Below are positions 1-5,472 of a stretch of DNA of 6,204 nt, piece by piece. The notes under the pieces were generated by a model. That model was given only the letters and a program-made list of their open reading frames with translations. It searched no databases and was not told the origin of the DNA. Within the stretch, counting starts at the first letter, position 1. Each line of letters starts with the position of its first letter. Source of the DNA: Deltaproteobacteria bacterium (GTDB lineage: Bacteria; Desulfobacterota; Desulfovibrionia; Desulfovibrionales; Desulfovibrionaceae); the NCBI GenBank assembly GCA_020861205.1, contig JAJBSY010000162.1, positions 1 to 6,204 on the forward strand, in the 5' to 3' direction. The translations under genes and the position numbers were made by a program.

Positions 1-158
1 GCGTCAAGGTAGATGAGTTCCGCCATGACCTGTCCGGCGACAACGTTCTGCACGTAGCCGAGGTAGTGGGCGATGGTGTTGCCGTCGGCCAGGGGAACGG
101 GCCGGATGCGTTTATGGTTGAAGTCCGGCATGAAGTAGTGTTTCAGGTAATACGGCAT
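1..158 (-). CDS. N-terminal fragment of an unidentified protein (possibly FapA/DUF342 family)
   Basis: The first 52 codons of a gene that leaves the window at base 1. The ATG at 156-158 has a GAGGA Shine-Dalgarno three bases upstream (162-166), which supports the start. The fragment begins MPYYLKHYFMPDFNHK and continues to a GYVQNVVAGQVMAELIY stretch, with no signal peptide or membrane segment. The N-terminus loosely recalls DUF342/FapA-type proteins of Desulfovibrio (a flagellar-assembly or polymer-binding family), but this is memory of family style and not a demonstrated match. It follows the STAS gene by 41 bases with no terminator between them, so the two are probably co-transcribed. The gene itself is likely real; its function is open. 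Confidence 0.7.
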   Translation of the reverse strand, partial: MPYYLKHYFMPDFNHKRIRPVPLADGNTIAHYLGYVQNVVAGQVMAELIYLD

Positions 159-199
159 ACGTCCTCTGACGCGGGGAGGGGCCCGCGCGATGCTTCCGG

Positions 200-625
200 T
201 TAGTCGGGAAGGTCCAGAAGAAGCTCATCCTCGGTTTGCTGTATGTCAAACAAATGGCTCAGGTGCAGGGCGTCCAGTGCCTCGAGCACGCAACGGCTAG
301 GCCGGAAAAGCACCAGGCGTTTCCCGCCGCCTTCGACGAAGCTCACGAAATTCACCAGCACGCTGGCGGCGTTGGGGCAGAATTCGTTTATCCGGGAAAG
401 GTCCAGTATTATGAGCTGCACCGTGCTGGTGAGCAGCTCGCGCAGGGATGTCGCGAATTCCGGAATCTGTTCCAGGGACAAGCGCCCCGAGAGAACCGAG
501 ATGACAGCGTCCTGCCGCTGCGTCGCGCCTTTGCGGGTGACGAGCTCCCGGCCGTCCTTTACAGGGGGCAGGGTCAGCGTTTCAAAAATATCGCCGATGC
601 GGTTTTTGTGGGTAAAGGGCTTCAT
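200..625 (-). CDS. Single-domain STAS protein (anti-sigma-factor-antagonist-like) lacking the phospho-acceptor serine
   Basis: A 141-residue cytosolic protein. Residues about 38-138 form a STAS fold: a beta-strand pair around VISVLSGRLS, a helix, the core strand LIILDLSRI (71-79), helix 86-99, strand KRLVLFRPS and a final helix-strand. STAS proteins of the SpoIIAA/RsbV type bind an anti-sigma-factor kinase and release a sigma factor or partner when unphosphorylated. In those proteins the turn after the core strand reads D-S-S-G and its second serine is phosphorylated. Here the turn reads C83-P84-N85-A86, so no serine is available at that site. The start at 625 was chosen over ATG 626-628 and the far-upstream start at 730 because GGAGG (630-634) lies 4 bases before it; the residues upstream look non-coding and overlap the promoter. 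A sigma-70-like promoter at 648-676 precedes it. No kinase or phosphatase partner lies in the window, so the pathway is unknown. Confidence 0.85.
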   Translation of the reverse strand: MKPFTHKNRIGDIFETLTLPPVKDGRELVTRKGATQRQDAVISVLSGRLSLEQIPEFATSLRELLTSTVQLIILDLSRINEFCPNAASVLVNFVSFVEGGGKRLVLFRPSRCVLEALDALHLSHLFDIQQTEDELLLDLPD

Positions 626-647
626 CATCCCTCCTTTCGGATTCTTA

Positions 648-676
648 CTAATATCGCGAAATTGTGGGGAATTCAA
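648..676 (-). promoter_or_regulatory. Sigma-70-type promoter of the STAS gene
   Basis: On the minus strand, TTGAAT (671-676) and TATTAG (648-653) are separated by exactly 17 bases, matching the -35 and -10 consensus at 4/6 each. The predicted transcript start is near 641, giving a leader of about 15 bases with the Shine-Dalgarno at 630-634. It lies just downstream of the terminator of the preceding cyclase gene, which supports a separate transcription unit for the STAS gene. Confidence 0.55.
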
Positions 677-724
677 GCCCATCCTCCGCCGAAGGGGGCG
701 TGCGGATACCAACGCCGCCCGCCG

Positions 725-760
725 GAACAAAAGAACGGACCGGAGTCGCCCCCGATCCGT
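725..760 (-). terminator. Intrinsic terminator behind the diguanylate cyclase gene
   Basis: The minus-strand RNA can form an 11-bp stem (750-760 with 735-745) closed by a GCGA loop of the GNRA type, followed by UCUUUUGUU. Two of the pairs are G-U in the minus-strand RNA but would be A-C mismatches in the plus-strand RNA, so the hairpin is built for minus-strand transcription. It starts 25 bases after the end of the full-length cyclase frame (785) and not after the internal TAG at 1043, as expected if the gene normally ends at 785. Confidence 0.7.
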
Positions 761-784
761 CTCGCGCGCGGTTGTCCGTCCCGC

Positions 785-1042
785 TCAAAGGGAGACGGCG
801 ACCGCTGTCTGTTGCGGAAAGACCGCGACCCTGTTACGCCCGCTTTTTTTGGCCTGATACAGCGCCTGGTCCGCTTCGTTCGTCAGGGTGGCCCCTTCCT
901 TGCGTTCATCCGCCGCCATGTTCGCCACGCCGAGGCTGACCGTAATCGTGAAGGTTTCCCGTCCGGCTCCGAACACAATCTTTTGGATTTTTTTACGGAG
1001 GCGTTCGGCGAGCCAGGCAGCGTTACGGCTGGAGGTGTGCGG
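785..1042 (-). pseudogene. C-terminal part of the GGDEF domain, in frame behind an amber codon
   Basis: 86 codons including the stop, in exactly the same frame as the upstream cyclase (1043-2260), from which only the TAG separates them. It supplies what the truncated protein lacks: the helix AAWLAERLRKKI, the strand TFTITVSLGVA (the conserved S-x-G-V/I-A segment) and the final helix ADQALYQAKKSGRNRV, which is typical of the end of a GGDEF domain. The sequence shows no further stops, frameshifts or loss of conserved residues, so decay, if real, is very recent. An internal GTG at 974-976 could open a 63-residue frame, but it has no Shine-Dalgarno and would begin mid-domain, so independent translation is unlikely. 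The stop is TGA at 785-787, with the terminator 25 bases beyond. It may be part of one functional gene if the TAG is a sequencing error or is read through. Confidence 0.75.
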
Positions 1043-2260
1043 CTAAAGGATGACAAATTCGTCCCCGCCGTAACGGACGCAATAATCCGTTTTCCGGATC
1101 GTGGCGGTTATGACGGAAACCACCGCGCGGAGCACGTCATCACCCTTGAGGTGCCCGTACGTATCGTTGATTCTTTTAAAATAGTCGATGTCGAGGATCA
1201 GGAGCGAAAGCTCTTCGTTATAGCGTTCATGCCTGGCTATTTCCGCGTTCAAGGCCTGGTCGAAATACCGGCGGTTGTACGCCCCGGTGAGGCTGTCCCG
1301 GTCGGCGAAGTGGCAGACCTCCTGGTAGCGGCGCACGTTCTTTACGGTAATCGCCATGTGGCGCAGAGCGGAATCAAGCGCGACGGCCTGGTCGCGGCTC
1401 AGATTGCGTTCCATGGACGTCAGCAGCATGAGGTAGAGTTGGGAATTGTCGCCGATATGGACAGGCAGCGTCAAAATATGGCCGTCTCCCGGGCGGGCGG
1501 TAATGGCCGCGTTGCCGGAGAGCGGCAGATACACGGTGGACGGGTTCACGGCGCCGTTATGGCTCATGGCCTCGCCTATTTCAAGAAGTTGCCCGCGCCA
1601 TGCTTCGTACGCCGGGGAATCCTGGGGCGCGGCCACGAAAAGGTCGGCCGAAAGCGCGCCGTTGTCGTCTTTTGAAAAAATTCCGGCATGCATCGTCATG
1701 ACCGGGAACAAGCTTTGCAAACAGGTAAAGGCCTTGGAGAGGAGCTCGGTTTCATCCAGCGATTCGGAGATGCGGCTCAGGAAATTGACAAGGAAGGAGA
1801 GCGCCTCGTTTTTCCGTTCGAGCATTTCCCGCTCGATGAAAACCTCGTGAGCCATGTTCTGGATGTCCCGTTGCAGCGCGGCCGCTTCGGACGCCTTGCG
1901 GAGGCAGGCGGCAAAGCGTTTTTTGGTCAGCGGCAGGCGCACGATGTCGGATACGCCGTAGGCGAGCGCTTCGTCGATGGTTTCCAGGCTCGCGTGACCG
2001 TCGAGAAACAGCACCTTCGGCGTGAGTTCGAGGAAACCGGTTTGCCGCGCGGGAAGCCGCATAAACTGCCTGCAGGATTCCATGGTGAAACACACCATGC
2101 AGGGCGCGGCCAAATTGCCCGCGTCGGTCAGGTCGGGCATTGCGCCGGCCGGCCAGAGCTGGAGCGAATACAGGCGACCCGCCATGGCGCGGACGCTTTC
2201 CGCTTGGGCGTCACTGAGACCTACTCCCCAAATAATTTGCCGTCGTGTAAACTCTCTCAC
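1043..2260 (-). CDS. Pseudo-receiver/GAF-like/GGDEF diguanylate cyclase, truncated by in-frame TAG
   Basis: As read, 405 residues; about 491 if the TAG (1043-1045) is passed. Diguanylate cyclases join two GTP into cyclic di-GMP, a second messenger for surface attachment and motility. Numbering from GTG 2260: residues about 8-120 resemble a receiver domain without the phospho-acceptor aspartate (its late part, VLFLDGHASLETIDEAL...DIVRLP, has LP where receivers have KP); a coiled linker follows at 120-160; a GAF-like domain lies at about 164-314; GGDEF begins near 320 with DSLTGAYNRRYFD, then metal-binding LDIDYFKRINDTYGH (D357), an inhibitory I-site RKTD (389-392) five residues before the active-site GGDEF (398-402). 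The chain then stops after VIL, losing about 85 residues of the domain. There are no membrane segments, so it is cytosolic. GTG 2260 is preferred because GGAGG lies 5 bases upstream; ATG 2278 is an alternative with a cramped GAGGG. Expressed from a sigma-54 promoter at 2304-2320. Confidence 0.85.
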   Translation of the reverse strand: MREFTRRQIIWGVGLSDAQAESVRAMAGRLYSLQLWPAGAMPDLTDAGNLAAPCMVCFTMESCRQFMRLPARQTGFLELTPKVLFLDGHASLETIDEALAYGVSDIVRLPLTKKRFAACLRKASEAAALQRDIQNMAHEVFIEREMLERKNEALSFLVNFLSRISESLDETELLSKAFTCLQSLFPVMTMHAGIFSKDDNGALSADLFVAAPQDSPAYEAWRGQLLEIGEAMSHNGAVNPSTVYLPLSGNAAITARPGDGHILTLPVHIGDNSQLYLMLLTSMERNLSRDQAVALDSALRHMAITVKNVRRYQEVCHFADRDSLTGAYNRRYFDQALNAEIARHERYNEELSLLILDIDYFKRINDTYGHLKGDDVLRAVVSVITATIRKTDYCVRYGGDEFVIL

Positions 2261-2303
2261 GCTAACCTCCGTTCCCATCCCTCTTTATGGGACACCCATG
2301 TTT

Positions 2304-2320
2304 TGCAAAATACAGGCCAA
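2304..2320 (-). promoter_or_regulatory. Sigma-54 (-24/-12) promoter of the diguanylate cyclase gene
   Basis: The minus strand reads TTGGCCTGTATTTTGCA. The invariant GG and GC are separated by 10 bases, and 10 of 12 informative positions agree with the sigma-54 consensus (TTGGC, G, TTGC and A; two mismatches in the ACG part). Transcription would begin near 2293, leaving a leader of about 33 bases to GTG 2260 or 15 to ATG 2278. Sigma-54 promoters need an enhancer-binding ATPase; none is encoded in the window. The -12 half also forms a 10-bp palindrome TTTTGCAAAA (2301-2310). Confidence 0.7.
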
Positions 2321-2449
2321 GCCTGAGGGGACGCGGGTTTACGGCGGTCAACGGCCGGGGGCGTCGAAAAACCGGCAAGGGTTTCCGGGGGTTAACTTGA
2401 GCGGCGAACCGGGTAGGGCTGGTAATTGCTTGCTATCGCGTCAGGGCCA

Positions 2450-2491
2450 CTCCGCGCGGAGCACAAGTATGGCTGCTCTTCGCTCCGCGCG
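2450..2491. repeat. Inverted repeat with two alternative pairings in the divergent gap
   Basis: CGCGCGGAGC (2453-2462) and GCTCCGCGCG (2482-2491) are perfect 10-base complements around a 19-base loop. The left arm is also inside a self-complementary 12-mer, CTCCGCGCGGAG (2450-2461), and CTCCGCGCG itself recurs directly at 2483-2491. No T-run follows, so it is not an intrinsic terminator. It may be an operator or a leader structure for the glycosyltransferase genes; the sequence alone does not decide. Confidence 0.55.
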
Positions 2492-2539
2492 AAACCGCCT
2501 TCCTTGTACGAGGGCAAATCCAGGCACTCCCGGCGGGGT

Positions 2540-2568
2540 TTGACATTCCCTATTTTCTGTGTCTTTGT
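2540..2568 (+). promoter_or_regulatory. Possible promoter directly in front of the first glycosyltransferase
   Basis: A perfect TTGACA (2540-2545) is followed after 17 bases by CTTTGT (2563-2568), a poor -10 match. If used, the transcript would begin at or near ATG 2575 and be leaderless, which fits the lack of any Shine-Dalgarno there. The poor -10 keeps confidence low; the upstream candidate at 2397-2426 is the alternative. Confidence 0.3.
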
Positions 2569-2574
2569 CTGCTG

Positions 2575-4227
2575 ATGGAAAAACAGCGCCTATGGGCAAC
2601 CCTGCATCCCTTTTTCGAAACCGGCGGCATCATGGGGCGCAGCGTGGCGAACGAGGGGTTTATCCGGGCCTTCCTCAGGTTGTCTCCCTATACGAAACAT
2701 TATTTTTTCCTTGCCGACGAGGGCCTTGCCTCGCATGTGCGGGATCGATTGGAACGGCTTTTCCCGGATCGGTACGAGGCGGGAGCCTTTGAGGTCACCA
2801 CGCGCCACGCCTTGCCGGAAGCGCTCGCTTCCCTGGATATCGAAGTTTTCCATCTCTCCGATTGCGTGGCGGATACCGTTCCGCTGCTTCGTTTGCGCAA
2901 TGCCTTGTCCCGGAGCATGTTCGCGATCACGGGCACCACGCATTCCTTGAGCTACGCCCGGTATGCGGCGAATTTTTTCGAGCAGATATGGGAGGGCGTG
3001 ACCGGGCGCGACGCCATCATAGCCACGTCCCGCGCTGGGGAGGGGGCGGTCGCGGCCATGTTTTCGGCCTTGCGGGAGGGATATGGGCTGGCGAACGTTC
3101 CGTCTCCCCGGATTTGTCGCATCCCCCTGGGCGTAGCCGTGGAAGACTTCGCGCGGCCGGAAGAGAAGAGCGGCGAAGCCGCCGCCGTCAGGCGCGAGCT
3201 CGGTATTGCGGAAGATACCCTTCTGCTGCTGGTTTTCGCCCGTATCTCCCACTACTCCAAGATGGATATCCTGCCGTTGTTGCGCGCGCTGCTCCGGGCC
3301 GGGGAGCGCGGTTTGCCGAAGGGCCGGTATACCTTGGTGCTGGCCGGCTGGGTGGATGCCGGTGATGCCGCCGCCGCTTACGCGGACCTGGCCGCGCGGT
3401 ACGGCATAGACCTCAGGCTCGTTCCCTCGCCGGATAACGCGATGCGCCGCAGGCTGTTTGCCGGAGCGGACATGTTCCTGTCTCCGGTGGACAACCCCCA
3501 GGAAACATTCGGGTTGACCCTGCTGGAAGCCGGGGCCGCGTCGTTGCCCGTGGTGGCGTCCGACTTCGACGGGTACCGGGACCTGATCGTCCACGGCGAG
3601 ACGGGGTTTCTCATTCCCACCTTCGGGCCGGCTGCGACGCCCGAGACGGACGCGCTTTCCGGCGTGTGGTTCGATAACCAGCGCCATTTGCAAATCGCGC
3701 AGCAGAGCGTTGTGTCGGTTCCGGATATGGCGGACGCCATCGGTCTTTTGGCGTCGGATCCCGCCTTGCGCGCGCGGATCGGGGCCGCCGGTCGCCGGCG
3801 CGTTTGTGAAAATTTTACCTGGGACCGGGTCGTTGCGCGGCACTTGGCGTTGTGGGACGATCTCGCGGCGACTCCCGTATCCGCGCCGCCCTCGGCGCAC
3901 CCCCGGCATCCCGGCTATACCGCGATTTTCGGCGGCTATTATTCCGGATTGTTCGACCCGGAGATCGCCGGAAAGACCTATGTGCGCTGGACGGCCTTCG
4001 GCGAAGCCGCATACCGGGGAAAGGACTTTCCCGCCGTGTACGGTGGCATCGAGAGGCTCGTTGATCCGGACGCGATGCGCCGTATGCTTTTCCGGGCCCG
4101 CAAACCCGTGCTCCTCTCATCGTTGCTGCCGGAAGACATGACCCGGCCATCCGCAGAGCGGGAGGCGTTTCCCGTCTTGTGGGCGCTGAAGCAGGACCTT
4201 CTGGAAAGAGTGACGGCCGGGGCATGA
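2575..4227 (+). CDS. GT-B glycosyltransferase (Glycos_transf_1/GT4-like) with C-terminal extension
   Basis: 550 residues, transferring a sugar from a nucleotide-sugar donor to an unknown acceptor, probably in the cytosol during surface-glycan synthesis. The N-terminal Rossmann-like half opens with HPFFETGGIMGRSVANEG (11-28), the glycine-rich acceptor-side loop common in this family. The C-terminal half has the strand LLLLVFARIS, the segment YTLVLAGW, and the donor-binding EX7E motif ETFGLTLLE (E310, E318) followed by PVVASDFDGYRDLI and GETGFLIP. GT4 enzymes usually run to 350-420 residues; here a proline/alanine linker near 435 leads into about 110 extra residues containing YTAIFGGYYSGLFDPEI, which I do not recognise. 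No transmembrane segment is seen. ATG 2575 is the first start in a frame open since 2401, but it has no Shine-Dalgarno. The TGA overlaps the start of the next glycosyltransferase. The specific sugar cannot be inferred. Confidence 0.9.
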   Translation: MEKQRLWATLHPFFETGGIMGRSVANEGFIRAFLRLSPYTKHYFFLADEGLASHVRDRLERLFPDRYEAGAFEVTTRHALPEALASLDIEVFHLSDCVADTVPLLRLRNALSRSMFAITGTTHSLSYARYAANFFEQIWEGVTGRDAIIATSRAGEGAVAAMFSALREGYGLANVPSPRICRIPLGVAVEDFARPEEKSGEAAAVRRELGIAEDTLLLLVFARISHYSKMDILPLLRALLRAGERGLPKGRYTLVLAGWVDAGDAAAAYADLAARYGIDLRLVPSPDNAMRRRLFAGADMFLSPVDNPQETFGLTLLEAGAASLPVVASDFDGYRDLIVHGETGFLIPTFGPAATPETDALSGVWFDNQRHLQIAQQSVVSVPDMADAIGLLASDPALRARIGAAGRRRVCENFTWDRVVARHLALWDDLAATPVSAPPSAHPRHPGYTAIFGGYYSGLFDPEIAGKTYVRWTAFGEAAYRGKDFPAVYGGIERLVDPDAMRRMLFRARKPVLLSSLLPEDMTRPSAEREAFPVLWALKQDLLERVTAGA

Positions 4228-5237
4228 ATATCCATTATCACCTCAGCGACTATATAAGCCACCGCGTGGCCGGGGAAGCTTACATCGCCTGTTTGCGTCG
4301 CCTGGGGCACACCGTGGTTGATGATCCCGCGAAGAGCGATTTGGTGATCATCCATGAAGGGGCGCACGATTACGCCGCGATCACCAAGGACATGCCGCGC
4401 GCCCCGGGCCGGAAATTCGTGGGATACGCCGTTTGGGAGACGCCGCAGCTGCCTCTTCCCTTTATCGAGGGCGTGAAGCGGGTGGATGCCGTGTGGACGT
4501 GTTCCGAATTCTCCCGCCAAGCTTTTCTCCCGTATGCGAAAACGTTTTTGCTGCCCCATGTGGTTGACCGGGCCAAGGTCTCGCGGGCGGATATCGAGTG
4601 GGCGATGCACCGGCTGGGAATAGCGGAAAAAACGCGCGAGGCGCGGGATATTTTTTATTTTTACACCATCGTGGATACGGTCAACCCCCGCAAAGACATC
4701 ACGACCATGCTCACGGCCTTTGCCGCCGCCTTTCCCCGCAAGGAGGACAAGGTCCGGCTGGTTGTCAAGCAGTACCGGATGCCGCAGAACCTCAGCGCGT
4801 TTCCCTTTGTGATCGATGTGCCGGAAACGCTGCCCCCGGGGCGGATTGCCGCCTTGCACGCGGTGTGCGACGCCTACGTGAGCACGCATCACGCCGAGGC
4901 CTGGGGACTGCCGTTGTCCGAAGCACTCAGTTTCGGCAATCCCGTCATCGCAACGGGTTACTCCGGCAACATGCAGTTCATGACGGCCGAAAACAGCTTT
5001 CCCGTTCCATTCACGGTCGTGCCCGTACCGGAAGCCATGTGCCGCGCGCTTCCGGATTTATTCACTCCCGATATGACCTGGGGGAATATTGACCCCGCCA
5101 GCCTTGTGCAAACATTACGGCGCGTCCGGGCCACGCCGGTAACACGGGAATTCCGCGAGCGGGCCGCGGCGTCCATGAAAGCTTTTTCCCCGGTGGCTCT
5201 CTGCGACCGTCTGGCCTCTCTTCTTGCATCGTTGTAA
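4224..5237 (+). CDS. GT-B glycosyltransferase (Glycos_transf_1), coupled to the preceding one
   Basis: 337 residues from ATG 4224, which overlaps the previous stop as ATGA, the usual sign of translational coupling; only a weak purine-rich stretch lies upstream, and the longer GTG start at 4179 would put 15 atypical residues inside the upstream gene. The N-terminal half (MNIHYHLSDYISHRVAGEAY, then DLVIIHEGAHDY, VGYAVWETPQLP and VDAVWTCSEFSRQAF) is an acceptor-side Rossmann-like domain. The C-terminal half has FYFYTIVDTVNPRKDI, the strand VRLVVKQY, and EX7E as EAWGLPLSE (E225, E233) followed by NPVIATGYSGN, which fits donor binding in Glycos_transf_1 enzymes. Length is near normal for the family and no membrane segment is visible. 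With the upstream gene it likely adds successive sugars to one glycan; LPS, exopolysaccharide or protein glycosylation are all possible. Confidence 0.9.
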   Translation: MNIHYHLSDYISHRVAGEAYIACLRRLGHTVVDDPAKSDLVIIHEGAHDYAAITKDMPRAPGRKFVGYAVWETPQLPLPFIEGVKRVDAVWTCSEFSRQAFLPYAKTFLLPHVVDRAKVSRADIEWAMHRLGIAEKTREARDIFYFYTIVDTVNPRKDITTMLTAFAAAFPRKEDKVRLVVKQYRMPQNLSAFPFVIDVPETLPPGRIAALHAVCDAYVSTHHAEAWGLPLSEALSFGNPVIATGYSGNMQFMTAENSFPVPFTVVPVPEAMCRALPDLFTPDMTWGNIDPASLVQTLRRVRATPVTREFRERAAASMKAFSPVALCDRLASLLASL

Positions 5238-5263
5238 CGCCATCTTCCTAAAGTTTGCCGTAT

Positions 5264-5294
5264 GTTGGCGATTGTTAGCCAACCTGTGTGTTGG
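5264..5294 (+). other. Competing hairpins after the glycosyltransferase operon
   Basis: GTTGGC (5264-5269) pairs with GCCAAC (5278-5283) around an 8-base loop, while CCAAC (5279-5283) can instead pair with GTTGG (5290-5294) around 6 bases. The middle arm cannot be in both stems. Such an arrangement is typical of attenuator-like leaders, but the stems are short, no known riboswitch class is recognised, and it could simply be 3' untranslated structure of the upstream operon. Confidence 0.4.
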
Positions 5295-5310
5295 TCCGAC
5301 GTAGGCGGCC

Positions 5311-5324
5311 GGTAAAGCTTTACC
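5311..5324. promoter_or_regulatory. Perfect 14-base palindrome, possible operator
   Basis: GGTAAAGCTTTACC is fully self-complementary. The same half-site GGTAAAGC recurs at 5392-5399, again followed by an inverted GCTTT half (5406-5410) inside the putative NUDIX promoter. Two related inverted repeats 80 bases apart suggest binding sites for a dimeric regulator; no regulator gene is present in the window. Confidence 0.4.
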
Positions 5325-5340
5325 TGATAAATAACGGATA

Positions 5341-5370
5341 AAAAAATAGGTGGCGTTGCCACTTTTTTTT
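5341..5370 (+). terminator. Strong intrinsic terminator, probably bidirectional
   Basis: GTGGC (5350-5354) and GCCAC (5358-5362) form a GC-rich stem with a GTT loop, followed by eight T (5363-5370). An A-run on the left (from about 5339) extends the stem and would make it work in either direction. It lies 113 bases after the glycosyltransferase stop and about 103 before the NUDIX start, so it most simply ends the glycosyltransferase operon. Confidence 0.85.
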
Positions 5371-5385
5371 GCAATGTTCTTGTTT

Positions 5386-5414
5386 TTGTGAGGTAAAGCG
5401 GCTACGCTTTTATT
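5386..5414 (+). promoter_or_regulatory. Promoter candidate for the NUDIX-glgA genes
   Basis: TTGTGA (5386-5391) and TTTATT (5409-5414) are separated by 17 bases, each matching 4/6 consensus positions. Transcription would start near 5421 and give a leader of about 52 bases. The spacer holds an inverted repeat (AAAGCG 5395-5400 and CGCTTT 5405-5410) that could be an operator. Its place just after a strong terminator supports a new transcription unit here. Confidence 0.45.
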
Positions 5415-5472
5415 GCCCGCAAGAGTGCTTTGATGAAATGGCTTGGCTGCGTAGAATGAGAGGGCAAAACAA

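Larger units (their letters stand above)
2321..2574. other. Divergent intergenic region without a convincing gene
   Basis: Together with 2261-2320 this is about 314 bases between divergent genes. The plus-strand frame of the first glycosyltransferase stays open back to 2401, but no ATG, GTG or TTG occurs in it before 2575, so an N-terminal extension is not supported. Short frames overlapping here (for example 2022-2543 plus) look like shadows. Visible contents are the inverted repeat at 2450-2491, a weak plus-strand promoter candidate TTGAGC (2397-2402) - 18 bases - GGTAAT (2421-2426), and a consensus TTGACA at 2540-2545. Enhancer sites for the sigma-54 promoter could also lie here, but I could not identify a clear repeated site. 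Confidence 0.5.

Noticed and set aside
159..199. Hairpin CGCGGG-CCCCTC-CCCGCG between the STAS gene and the gene at 1-158 as a terminator
   Set aside because: No T-run follows and the next Shine-Dalgarno lies directly behind it; co-transcription is more likely.
974..1045. Frameshift as the cause of the broken GGDEF domain, suggested by the A-run at about 987-993
   Set aside because: Both parts are in the same frame; the 22 codons between the TAG and the GTG at 974-976 read as a normal GGDEF helix, so only a stop codon separates them.
236..1675. 479-codon open frame on the plus strand
   Set aside because: It lies antisense to the STAS and GGDEF genes, has no domain-like pattern and spans the terminator and promoter between them; it is a shadow typical of GC-rich DNA.
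2022..2543. Plus-strand frame across the divergent gap as a small gene
   Set aside because: It starts inside the cyclase gene on the opposite strand, lacks a ribosome site and has no recognisable protein pattern.
2590..3909. 439-codon open frame on the minus strand
   Set aside because: Antisense to the first glycosyltransferase, composition rich in Arg/Gly/Pro without recognisable motifs, and the plus-strand frame has clear family motifs.
4179..4226. GTG start at 4179 for the second glycosyltransferase
   Set aside because: It would add 15 non-family residues inside the upstream gene; the ATGA overlap at 4224 begins with a normal N-terminal beta strand.
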